Shown here: positions 1 to 5,941 of the stretch, in pieces
Layout of the letters: every line of letters begins with the position of its first letter
Position numbering within the stretch: position 1 is the stretch's first letter
NCBI GenBank assembly: GCA_016880695.1
Contig: JAEHCY010000230.1
Span: 1-6,363, forward strand
Reading direction: 5' to 3'
DNA length: 6,363 nt
DNA from: Chromatiaceae bacterium
GTDB lineage: Bacteria; Pseudomonadota; Gammaproteobacteria; Chromatiales; Chromatiaceae
The notes under the pieces: model-generated
Database searches by the model: none
The model's input: only the letters and a program-made list of their open reading frames with translations
What the model was told of the DNA's origin: nothing
Position numbers and translations under genes: made by a program

Positions 1-1
1 A

Positions 2-1114
2 CTGAGCTTCACGGAGGTGGGCACCCTGATGACGATTTTCTTTATCGTGTCCGGGGTCGGTCAGGCGCTCTCGGGCTTTCTCGTGGATCGATTGGGCGCG
101 GCGCGGGTGCTGTTCGCGGCCATCGGCCTGTTCACGGCGTCGGGGGTGGTGGCCGCGGCCGCGCAGTCCTACCCGATGCTGGTGCTCGCGGCGGTGCTCG
201 CCGGTCTCGGCAACAGCCCGATCCATCCGGTGGACTTCTCGCTGCTCAATCGCAAGGTATCGCAGCCGCGGCTGGGGCACGCCTTCTCGGTGCACGGCCT
301 CTCCGGATACATCGGCTGGGCGGTCGCGCCGGTGCTCATGACCACCGTAGCCAGCCTCGCCGGCTGGCGCGTGGCGGCCCTGAGCGCCGGGCTGATCGGG
401 GCGGCGGCCCTGTTGGTGATAACGCTCGCGCGCGGGGTGTTGGCCGAGCCTGCTCACGGCGGCGCGGCGACCGGCCCGGCGAAGCCAGGCGGCTCGTCGG
501 TTGCATTCCTGCAGTCGGCACCGGTTTGGATGTGCTTTGCCTTTTTCGTCGTCGGCACCACCGCCTTCGGGGCGCTGCAGAATTTTGGGCCCAGCGTGCT
601 GCGCGACCTCTACTCGATCTCCATCGCGGCGGCCGCCTCGAGCCTCACCGCCTTCATGCTCGGCGGGGCGGCGGGCACCTTCACCGGGGGTTTTCTGGCC
701 TCGCGCGAGGAGGGACATGACCGGATGATCGGGTGGATGCTCGGCGGGGCGGCGGCGGCGGCGCTCGGCATCGCCAGCGGTGTGGCGCCGAGCTGGAGCG
801 TCCCGATCATGATGGCGGCGATGGGCTTCCTCTCCGGCATGGCCGGTCCCTCGCGCGACATGCTGGTGCGCCGCGCCGCAACCTCCCGGTTCGGGCAGTC
901 CGCCTACGGGCGGGTGTACGGTTTCGTCTATTCCGGGCTGGATCTGGGGCTCGCTGCCGCGCCCCTGGTGTTCGGTTTGCTGATGGACGCGGGCCAGCAT
1001 CGGGAGGTGCTCTACGGTGTCGCGCTGCTGCAGGCGATGGCGATTCTCGCCGCGCTCTCGGTGGGTCAGAAGACGCTGCCTCCGACGCCGGCGGCGGTGT
1101 CAAGCCGCGACTGA
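2..1114 (+). CDS. MFS transporter, N-terminus missing (partial)
   Basis: This is the C-terminal 370 residues of a major facilitator superfamily transporter, an inner-membrane protein of about 12 helices that moves small solutes or drugs using an ion gradient. The frame is open from base 2, before the first possible GTG at 17, so the gene starts left of the window. Visible features are alternating hydrophobic segments rich in Ala, Gly, Leu and Val, and the loop motif 'GFLVDRLGAARVL', which is the MFS motif-A signature between helices 2 and 3. Next come 'GNSPIHPVDFSLLN', resembling the HPAD region of FSR-type (fosmidomycin-resistance-like) MFS proteins, a central hydrophilic linker around residues 145-165, and a second six-helix half ending near residue 350. 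The stop is TGA at 1112-1114. The substrate cannot be read from the sequence. The gene lies 250 bp upstream of an amino-acid lyase on the same strand, so aromatic-compound transport is possible but unproven; a separate promoter appears to lie between them. Confidence 0.88.
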   Translation: MSFTEVGTLMTIFFIVSGVGQALSGFLVDRLGAARVLFAAIGLFTASGVVAAAAQSYPMLVLAAVLAGLGNSPIHPVDFSLLNRKVSQPRLGHAFSVHGLSGYIGWAVAPVLMTTVASLAGWRVAALSAGLIGAAALLVITLARGVLAEPAHGGAATGPAKPGGSSVAFLQSAPVWMCFAFFVVGTTAFGALQNFGPSVLRDLYSISIAAAASSLTAFMLGGAAGTFTGGFLASREEGHDRMIGWMLGGAAAAALGIASGVAPSWSVPIMMAAMGFLSGMAGPSRDMLVRRAATSRFGQSAYGRVYGFVYSGLDLGLAAAPLVFGLLMDAGQHREVLYGVALLQAMAILAALSVGQKTLPPTPAAVSSRD

Positions 1115-1285
1115 CGCGCCAGTCCTCCAACGGCGCCGTGGGTTTCTGCATCGCGGCAACGGCCATTGCAACGCCCCTCAACGCCAGCCGGGCGGGCGCG
1201 ACCTTTCTCGGGCAGCACCGCAATAGCCGCCGGCTCCGGGCGAAATGCCCGATCGAGCAGGCGGACCAGGGACCCACTCCTGGGA

Positions 1286-1291
1286 TAAAAT
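1286..1291 (+). promoter_or_regulatory. Possible -10 element for the lyase gene
   Basis: TAAAAT matches the sigma-70 -10 consensus at five of six positions. It sits in the run 'GGGATAAAATGCGCGCG' about 75 bases before the lyase start, in an otherwise GC-rich spacer. No convincing -35 is found 16-18 bases upstream (the bases there read GGACCA), so either an activator is needed or the call is wrong. A small perfect hairpin (CGGGC/GCCCG, loop GAAAT) lies upstream at 1237-1251, with no U-run. The rest of the 1115-1364 spacer shows nothing I recognise. Confidence 0.33.
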
Positions 1292-1364
1292 GCGCGCGTT
1301 TTGTCTCTTAGAAGAGCGAAACCCGTTTCTAACCCTTTACCCACCACGAAAGGTAACAACGAAG

Positions 1365-2822
1365 ATGGGACAGTCCTCGGTCATCAAATTCTATAGCGGC
1401 GAGCAGATTCCCCTGGAATTGCACAAGGTCCGCGTGGTCCAGAAACTCAACCTCAAGCCCGTCGACGAGCGCCTGCAGGCCACCGAGGCATCAGGCTTCA
1501 ACTCGTTTCTGATGAGCACGCGGGATGTGTTCCTCGACATGCTCACCGATAGCGGCACCAACGCCATGAGCGATCAGCAGATCTCCTCCATGCTGGTGGC
1601 GGACGATGCCTACGCCGGGTCCCAGAGCTTCGATCGCGCCAAGCAGGCGGTTGCCGACGTTTTCGGCAAGAAGATGTTTCTGCCGGTGCACCAGGGCCGA
1701 GCCGCCGAGCACGTCATCTTCCAGGCACTGGTCAAACCGGGCGATGTGGTGCCCATGAACTACCACTTCACCACCACCAAGGCGCACATCGAAATACCGG
1801 GTGGGGCCATCGACGAGATCTACACCGACGAGGCGCTCAAGATTAAGAGCACGTTCCCGTTCAAGGGCAACATCGACATCGGCAAGCTCAAGGCCCTGAT
1901 CGCAAAGCACGGAGCCGACAAGATCCCGTTCATTCGCATGGAGGCGTCCACCAACCTGATCGGCGGCCAGCCGTTCTCGGTGGAGAACCTGCGCCAGGTG
2001 CGCGCGATCTGCAACGAGCACAAGATCATGCTGTTGCTCGACGCCAGCCTGATCGGGGAGAACGCCTATTTCGTCAAGCAGCGCGAGCCCGGCTGGCAGG
2101 ACAAGTCGATCGGCGAGATCCTGCTGACCCTGTGCGACATGGCGGATCTGGTCTACTTCTCCAGCCGCAAGGTCAGCTCCACCCGCGGCGGTGGCATCTG
2201 CACCAACAGCGTCGAGCTCTTCGACAAGCTCAAGGACCTGGTGATTCTCTACGAGGGCTTCTTGACCTATGGCGGCATGTCGGTGCGCGAGATCGAGGCC
2301 ATGGCCGTCGGCCTGCGCGAAACCCAGGACGAGACCTGCATCAGCCAATCGCCCTCGTTCATCAAGTACCTGGTGGAGACGCTGGATGCGAAAGGCGTTC
2401 CCGTCATCACCCCGCCCGGCGGCCTGGGCTGCCATGTGGACGCCGGTGGTTTTCTACCGCACGTGCCCCAGAGCGAATACCCCGCCGGAGCGCTGGTTGC
2501 CGCGTACTACATCGCCTCGGGCGTGCGCACCATGGAGCGGGGGACCATCTCCAGCGTACGCGATGCTAACGGCAACGACGTGCTGGCCGATGTTGAGCTC
2601 ATGCGCCTGGCCATGCCGCGCCGTGTATTCACCCTCTCGCAGGTGAAGTACGCGGCTGACCGCCTGATTTGGCTCTACGAGAACCGCAATCTCATCGGCG
2701 GGCTCAAGTTCGAATTCGAGCCCGCGGTACTGCGCTTCTTCCTGGGCCGCCTGCGACCGACCAGCGACTGGCCAACGAAGCTGGTGGCCAAGTTCAAGGC
2801 CGATTTCGGCGACAGCCTCTAA
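1365..2822 (+). CDS. Tryptophanase/tyrosine phenol-lyase family PLP enzyme, TPL-like with altered cofactor site
   Basis: This 485-residue fold-type I PLP enzyme belongs to the beta-eliminating lyases, which split tyrosine to phenol, pyruvate and ammonia (TPL) or tryptophan to indole (TnaA). Aligned by eye to Citrobacter freundii TPL (456 aa, recalled sequence), residues 48-277 match TPL 36-265 without a gap, offset 12. Conserved residues are F48, S63-G64, Y83, Q110-G111-R112, F135-T136, N197, D226, the PLP lysine K269, the substrate-carboxylate 'MPRR' region, and 'TMERG' carrying the TPL Arg381 equivalent. 'LRFF' gives the TPL Phe448-Phe449 pair. T136, that Arg and the Phe pair mark TPL rather than tryptophanase. 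Changed positions are TPL Arg217 to L229, Glu69 to D81, Asn262 to R274, and GGH to GGL. ATG 1365 was chosen because homology begins shortly after it and GAAAGG lies at 1348-1353; in-frame ATGs at 1245 and 1290 precede or overlap the promoter. It ends at its own terminator. Confidence 0.9.
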   Translation: MGQSSVIKFYSGEQIPLELHKVRVVQKLNLKPVDERLQATEASGFNSFLMSTRDVFLDMLTDSGTNAMSDQQISSMLVADDAYAGSQSFDRAKQAVADVFGKKMFLPVHQGRAAEHVIFQALVKPGDVVPMNYHFTTTKAHIEIPGGAIDEIYTDEALKIKSTFPFKGNIDIGKLKALIAKHGADKIPFIRMEASTNLIGGQPFSVENLRQVRAICNEHKIMLLLDASLIGENAYFVKQREPGWQDKSIGEILLTLCDMADLVYFSSRKVSSTRGGGICTNSVELFDKLKDLVILYEGFLTYGGMSVREIEAMAVGLRETQDETCISQSPSFIKYLVETLDAKGVPVITPPGGLGCHVDAGGFLPHVPQSEYPAGALVAAYYIASGVRTMERGTISSVRDANGNDVLADVELMRLAMPRRVFTLSQVKYAADRLIWLYENRNLIGGLKFEFEPAVLRFFLGRLRPTSDWPTKLVAKFKADFGDSL

Positions 2823-2840
2823 GCGCCGCTCCCAAACCGC

Positions 2841-2881
2841 ACAAGGCCGGGCAGCTCACGCTGCCCGGCCTTGTCTTTTTT
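2841..2881 (+). terminator. Rho-independent terminator of the lyase gene
   Basis: A perfect 15-bp inverted repeat (2841-2855 with 2860-2874, four-base loop TCAC) is followed by C and six T's (2876-2881). It lies 18 bases after the lyase stop. On the minus strand no T-run follows the stem, so it acts on plus-strand transcripts only and does not obviously terminate aroG. Confidence 0.95.
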
Positions 2882-2904
2882 CTGGGGTCAGAGGGCCCGC
2901 GAAT

Positions 2905-2950
2905 CCCGGGCATTGGTGCCGGGTCCCTCGGCACCTGGAGACCGCCCGGG
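2905..2950. other. Two-tier hairpin between convergent genes
   Basis: Perfect 7-bp arms CCCGGGC (2905-2911) and GCCCGGG (2944-2950) enclose a second perfect 7-bp hairpin, GGTGCCG (2915-2921) with CGGCACC (2929-2935) and a seven-base loop. There is no T-run on either strand, so it is not a standard intrinsic terminator. It sits between the lyase terminator and the aroG stop, within 2882-3056, where I see no gene. It could protect the aroG 3' end or help Rho-type termination. Confidence 0.5.
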
Positions 2951-3056
2951 AGTCATCCAGGCCCTGCATCAGCCGGGCTACGGAAAGCGGCTCGGCACGA
3001 TCCCCGGGATACGCTACGGCCCGTCCTGAGGTGGGTCGGGGCCGGCGACCCGCAAC

Positions 3057-4166
3057 CTACGCGACTTGCCCCACCTCGCGGCGAGCCCGTACCGCAGCCG
3101 CCAACTGCTCGAGCAGCCGCACCGAATCGTCCCAACCGATGCAGGCGTCGGTGATGCTCTGCCCATAGGCCAGCGACTTCCCGGGGACCAGGTCCTGGCG
3201 CCCCTCCACCAGGTGGGATTCGACGATCACCCCCATGATGCGCCGCTCGCCCCCGGCGATCTGCCCCGCCACCGCCGCGCCCGCAACCATCTGCCTGGTG
3301 AAGTCTTTGGCGCTGTTGCCGTGGGAGAGGTCGATCATCAGGCGTTCCGCCAATCCCGCCTTCCTGAGCTCGGCACAGGCCGCCTGCACGCTCGCGGCGT
3401 CGAAGTTCGGTTTCTTACCGCCCCGCAGGATGACGTGGCAGTCGTCGTTGCCGCGGGTTTCCACAATGGCAACCTGGCCGCACTTGTGCACCGACAGAAA
3501 GTGATGCCGCTCGCGCGCGGCCAGGATGGCGTAGACGGCGATGTTCACGTTGCCGTCGGTGCCGTTCTTGAACCCCACCGGCGCGGACAGGCCCGAGGCC
3601 AGCTCGCGGTGTACCTGCGACTCGGTGGTCCGGGCGCCGATGGCCCCCCAGGAAACCAGGTCGCCGATGTACTGCGGCGAGATCACATCGAGAAACTCGC
3701 AGCCCGCCGGCACGCCCGCCTGGTGGATGCGCACCAGCAGGTCACGGGCAATCCGCAGGCCCTCATTGATGCAGAAGCTGCCATTGAGGTACGGATCATT
3801 GATCAGGCCCTTCCAGCCCACCGTGGTGCGCGGCTTCTCGAAATAGACACGCATCACCACCTCGAGCTCGTCGCGGTGACGTTGCCGCTCGGCGCTCAGG
3901 CGCTCGGCGTAATCCAGGGCGGATTGCGGATCATGGATCGAGCAGGGGCCAATGATCACCAGCAGCCGATCGGACTCCCCGCGCAAGATGCTGCGAATGC
4001 TGCGGCGTGTGTCCGCGATCAACTGCTCGGTGGGTCTGCCCTGGATGGGGAAGAACCGGATCAGGTGAGCCGGCGGCGGCAGCGGGACGATGCTCTCGAT
4101 GCGCTCATCGTCGGTCGAGGAGGTCCTATCGGTGGGGATACTGGTCAAGTCGCTGTCGTCCTGCAT
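3057..4166 (-). CDS. aroG: 3-deoxy-7-phosphoheptulonate (DAHP) synthase, AroG type
   Basis: This 369-residue type I-alpha DAHP synthase condenses phosphoenolpyruvate with erythrose 4-phosphate in the cytoplasm, the first step of the shikimate pathway. It aligns with E. coli AroG (350 aa) without gaps, offset 14, from 'LLVIIGPCSIHDP' to 'SITDACIGW'. The metal ligands of AroG (Cys61, His268, Glu302, Asp326) fall at C75, H282, E316 and D340. The substrate block 'RVYFEKPRTTVGWKG' (from R106, with K111) and 'GARTTESQVHRELASGLS' are intact. Residues forming the AroG phenylalanine pocket (D146, P150, Q151, L175, S180, F209, S211) are kept, with M147 as Val, so feedback inhibition, possibly by Phe, is likely but not proven. 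I chose ATG at 4166; the frame also allows TTG at 4220, eighteen codons longer, with an in-frame TAG two codons above that. Residues 2-20 are a Ser/Thr/Asp-rich extension beyond AroG. It is convergent with the lyase. Confidence 0.95.
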   Translation of the reverse strand: MQDDSDLTSIPTDRTSSTDDERIESIVPLPPPAHLIRFFPIQGRPTEQLIADTRRSIRSILRGESDRLLVIIGPCSIHDPQSALDYAERLSAERQRHRDELEVVMRVYFEKPRTTVGWKGLINDPYLNGSFCINEGLRIARDLLVRIHQAGVPAGCEFLDVISPQYIGDLVSWGAIGARTTESQVHRELASGLSAPVGFKNGTDGNVNIAVYAILAARERHHFLSVHKCGQVAIVETRGNDDCHVILRGGKKPNFDAASVQAACAELRKAGLAERLMIDLSHGNSAKDFTRQMVAGAAVAGQIAGGERRIMGVIVESHLVEGRQDLVPGKSLAYGQSITDACIGWDDSVRLLEQLAAAVRARREVGQVA

Positions 4167-4226
4167 GGACAGGGTTCCCGAGGGTGGAGAGGCAAACACC
4201 TGAGCCGCGGTGGAGGGCAAAGGCTA

Positions 4227-4325
4227 AGCCCGCCGGCGGAGGTCCGATGAAGGTCCGCGGCGGGCTCCCCTCGGGGGGAGGAGAAACCGACTGCAGAGGA
4301 GAGCTCAGGATGACCGCGGACCTTC
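4227..4325 (-). promoter_or_regulatory. Structured aroG leader with competing stems
   Basis: Read on the minus strand, three perfect stems overlap. Stem A is 12 bp (4314-4325 with 4249-4260). Stem B is 9 bp (4258-4266 with 4227-4235). Stem C is 6 bp (4275-4280 with 4265-4270, loop of four). A and B share bases 4258-4260, and B and C share 4265-4266, so they cannot all form together. AGGTCCG occurs twice on the plus strand (4240-4246, 4251-4257). Stem B ends seven bases before the alternative TTG start, and no clear U-run follows it. No leader peptide rich in Phe, Tyr or Trp codons is visible. A regulatory role is inference. Confidence 0.42.
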
Positions 4326-4548
4326 GCCGGTAAGGCTACGAGGGTGCGCGGGAGTTGTCCATCGCCCTGGAGCCGTTGGCACGGAAATCGCCCCTGCGAG
4401 CGGGGATGGGCAACGGCAAGGTCAGCCCCCGGGCGGGGGAAATCGCGAGGCGACCGAAGCGGATCGGCACGCCCCAGGCGGCAGCGGAAGGCCTCTGGCT
4501 ACGGGCCCATCCTCCCCGGCCGGAGGTTCACCCAACACCACGTCCCGT
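4326..4548. other. Gene-poor stretch between nosL and aroG
   Basis: No protein with family features is encoded here; short open frames on the plus strand are Arg/Pro/Gly-rich, as expected from GC-rich non-coding DNA. Small inverted repeats are GCCGTTG/CAACGGC (4372-4378 with 4411-4417, enclosing CCCC/GGGG), CCCCC/GGGGG (4426-4430 with 4435-4439) and CCTCC/GGAGG (4511-4515 with 4522-4526). The 9-mer GGAAATCGC is repeated at 4383-4391 and 4438-4446. No intrinsic terminator follows nosL, and I recognise no known RNA family. Confidence 0.5.
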
Positions 4549-5034
4549 TCATTCAAACCGTCCCGCATCCAATCGTCGCAGCAGGTCGGCGGTGACCTCG
4601 CCGAAGCGCAGCTGGGGCCGGCCGCCGTGATCCTTGATGAAGTCTCTGGCCGCGGCCTCGTCGGCCAGGGGAATCAGCTCATGGCCCATCGGGCCCAAGA
4701 CATCGGAGCCGATTACGTACAGGGCCTGGTGGGCGTCGATGCAGGTGACGCCGTAATAGTCGGTGACACCGACGCTGGCAATGTCCTCGGCCCGGTGGCC
4801 CGGCGCCCAGCGCTCGAGGTCCAGCAGGTACTTGAACAGATCCTTGGCGCCGTCGAAGTGGTGGGCCTGGCCGTCGCGATAGACCACGCTGGCGATCCAG
4901 TCGTGGTATTTGGCCACGAACATGCCGCACACCGGGCAGGTGTCGTTGGGTCCGGGCTTGGGGCATTGCAGCGGGGCGGCAAGGGTAGCGGTGGTCCAGA
5001 GGAGAACGGCCAACAACAGGGAAGGTCCGCGCAT
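4549..5034 (-). CDS. nosL: NosL family copper protein
   Basis: This is a 161-residue NosL-family protein, a periplasmic Cu(I)-binding factor known from nitrous oxide reductase maturation. Residues 1-19 look like a Sec signal peptide (hydrophobic LLLAVLLW core, likely cleavage after 'ATLA'). The metal motif 'CPVCGM' is at 33-38, followed by 'FVAKYHDW'. The C-terminal half has the NosL signature 'GPMGHELIPLADEAAARDF' and an Asp-His-Gly-Gly stretch ahead of 'FGEVT'. Unlike typical NosL lipoproteins there is no lipobox: C24 is preceded by Gln, so the mature protein is probably soluble. ATG 5034 is preferred over an upstream in-frame start because GGAG sits seven bases before it and the signal peptide begins there. 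It lies 116 bases downstream of a NosL paralogue with almost the same ribosome-binding context (GGAG, then CCACCCATG). Its client enzyme is outside the window, so a role in nitrous oxide reduction versus oxidase copper supply is undecided. Confidence 0.9.
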   Translation of the reverse strand: MRGPSLLLAVLLWTTATLAAPLQCPKPGPNDTCPVCGMFVAKYHDWIASVVYRDGQAHHFDGAKDLFKYLLDLERWAPGHRAEDIASVGVTDYYGVTCIDAHQALYVIGSDVLGPMGHELIPLADEAAARDFIKDHGGRPQLRFGEVTADLLRRLDAGRFE

Positions 5035-5060
5035 GGGTGGCTCCGATGGTTTGGGCAACA

Positions 5061-5118
5061 GCGCGACGGCACCGCTCCTTGCGAAGCCGGGGCCGTCGCG
5101 CGGGGGCTTCACGCCCCC
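5061..5118 (-). repeat. Tandem hairpins between the two NosL genes
   Basis: A perfect 10-bp inverted repeat (5061-5070 with 5092-5101, 21-base loop) directly abuts a perfect 6-bp hairpin (5102-5107 with 5113-5118, loop TTCAC on the plus strand). No U-run follows in the minus direction, so full termination is unlikely. An RNA-processing, stability or partial-attenuation element tuning the ratio of the two proteins is a reasonable inference. Confidence 0.5.
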
Positions 5119-5150
5119 AGCCGGGCGGCTAGGCCTCCTCGCCCAGAATC

Positions 5151-5783
5151 TCAGCCCTTTTTGCCTTCCGCTGCCTGCTGGCGCATCTCCGCGCGTTTCT
5201 TGCGGATGGCGATGGTATCCTCGCCCAGGTTCTTGTAGGTCTCCAGCAACGCCACCTCGAAGCTGCCCAATTCGCCGCCCTGCTCGGCCTTGGCCGCCGT
5301 GGCGGCGTCCGCCGAGGCGAAGGCCAGCTTGCTCTTCTTCGACAGGGTGGCGGGTAGCTTGGAGCCGATCAGATAGGTAGCGCCATCCACCTTGACCAGG
5401 GGCTTGATCTCACCCGCGGCGCCGAAGTCGGCGGCGTAAATGGCTTTGGGGACACGGTCGAGGTTGATGGCCAGGCTGACGGCGGCACAGTGGATGGAGC
5501 AGGTGCCGTCCGCCAGGTCGTCCTCGTAGTGCACCAGGTGCCGGCTGTACTGGAACTTGGTGCGGTCCATGGCGCAGTAGGGACACTTGGGGTATTTCTT
5601 CAGCTCGTCGGTGAGCGGGCTGGGGTCGGGCGAGCCCTTCGGCACGAACTGGTTGGGTGTGCCGTCCGTGGGGCAGCTCTTGGCCTCTGCGGCAACGGCG
5701 GCTGGGGCCAACAGACCGAGCGCGCTACCGGCGGCGATCAATCCGAGGGCGCGGCGGCGGCTCTCATCTTGCAGGTCGTTCAT
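5151..5783 (-). CDS. NosL-like protein with Tat-type signal
   Basis: This is a 210-residue secreted protein of the NosL type. Residues 8-14 read 'SRRRALG', close to the twin-arginine consensus, followed by a hydrophobic stretch and an Ala-rich cleavage region near residue 34, so Tat export to the periplasm is likely. A metal-type motif 'CPYCAM' lies at 67-72, parallel to 'CPVCGM' in the neighbouring NosL, and 'ATYLIGSKL' parallels 'ALYVIGSDV' there. The NosL 'GPMG' segment is absent. A second cysteine pair, 'CSIHC' at 95-99, has no counterpart in the neighbour and could bind metal or form a disulfide. The C-terminus (about 180-210) is Lys/Glu/Arg-rich. The start is supported by GGAGA upstream of ATG 5783 and by the signal peptide. 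A promoter and palindrome lie just upstream; nosL follows. A copper chaperone or metal-delivery partner is inferred; folded export by Tat may mean it acquires metal in the cytoplasm. Confidence 0.82.
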   Translation of the reverse strand: MNDLQDESRRRALGLIAAGSALGLLAPAAVAAEAKSCPTDGTPNQFVPKGSPDPSPLTDELKKYPKCPYCAMDRTKFQYSRHLVHYEDDLADGTCSIHCAAVSLAINLDRVPKAIYAADFGAAGEIKPLVKVDGATYLIGSKLPATLSKKSKLAFASADAATAAKAEQGGELGSFEVALLETYKNLGEDTIAIRKKRAEMRQQAAEGKKG

Positions 5784-5812
5784 GGGTGGTCTCCGTGGAT
5801 GGGGGGGATCGG

Positions 5813-5840
5813 GGCGGTACGCTTGGGTAAAGCACCCGCC
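5813..5840 (-). promoter_or_regulatory. Leader hairpin of the NosL-like gene
   Basis: GGCGG (5813-5817) pairs with CCGCC (5836-5840), enclosing an inner four-base stem (5821-5824 with 5830-5833). It lies between the predicted transcription start near 5843 and the start codon, 30 bases before ATG, and does not cover the GGAGA ribosome-binding site. It may only stabilise the mRNA 5' end. Confidence 0.3.
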
Positions 5841-5849
5841 TGCGAGGGC

Positions 5850-5878
5850 ATTCTAGTCCCGTTGATACCCGCTGGAAA
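5850..5878 (-). promoter_or_regulatory. Sigma-70 promoter for the NosL-like/nosL pair
   Basis: On the minus strand TTTCCA (5878-5873, four of six to TTGACA) and TAGAAT (5855-5850, five of six to TATAAT) are separated by exactly 17 bases. Predicted transcription starts near 5843, giving a leader of about 60 bases to ATG 5783. The weak -35 and an adjacent palindrome suggest activator dependence. Confidence 0.6.
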
Positions 5879-5880
5879 CT

Positions 5881-5896
5881 TGTGTGTTTTCACACA
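5881..5896. promoter_or_regulatory. CRP/FNR-type palindrome upstream of NosL promoter
   Basis: The minus strand reads TGTGTGAAAACACACA, with perfect six-base arms around AAAA. Its outer TGTG and CACA match the 16-bp CRP site pattern TGTGA-N6-TCACA, although the fifth base of each half is not the consensus one. It ends two bases before the -35 and is centred about 45 bases upstream of the predicted start, close to the class II activator position near -41.5. The regulator is unknown. Confidence 0.5.
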
Positions 5897-5941
5897 CCTG
5901 GACTGGCAAATGACCCTCCCCGCAACCCCCCACCGAGGGGC

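Noticed and set aside
1245..1364. Upstream ATG starts extending the lyase by 40 or 25 codons
   Set aside because: The region contains the likely -10 element and is not homologous to the enzyme family; the ATG at 1365 has a purine-rich site upstream and fits the family's usual length better.
1491..2435. 314-codon open frame on the minus strand inside the lyase gene
   Set aside because: It lies antisense to a clearly homologous enzyme and its translation is a low-complexity Leu/Val/Ala/Asp/Gly mix with no family features; long antisense frames are expected from GC-rich codon bias.
3066..4250. 394-codon open frame on the plus strand across aroG
   Set aside because: It mirrors the DAHP synthase reading frame; the product is His/Arg/Gly/Ala-rich and resembles no protein I know.
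4249..4325. 12-bp inverted repeat as the ends of a small mobile element (MITE)
   Set aside because: The interior is only 53 bases with its own hairpin, and I found no flanking target duplication; an RNA stem in the aroG leader is simpler.
4326..4548. Possible structured RNA gene (RNase P, tmRNA, 6S, SRP, or a cobalamin or ZTP riboswitch)
   Set aside because: The minus strand contains CCGCCTGGGG, which recalls the ZTP riboswitch 3' core, but the partner 5' core and the expected gene context are missing; none of the conserved cores of the other RNAs was found.
4344..4630. Two overlapping plus-strand open frames in the nosL-aroG spacer
   Set aside because: They are Arg/Pro/Gly-rich, run into the antisense of nosL, and have no recognisable domain.
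5881..5896. TGTGTG-AAAA-CACACA as an intrinsic terminator for the TlpA gene
   Set aside because: The stem is short and AT-containing with no following T-run on the minus strand; its position against a promoter fits an operator better.
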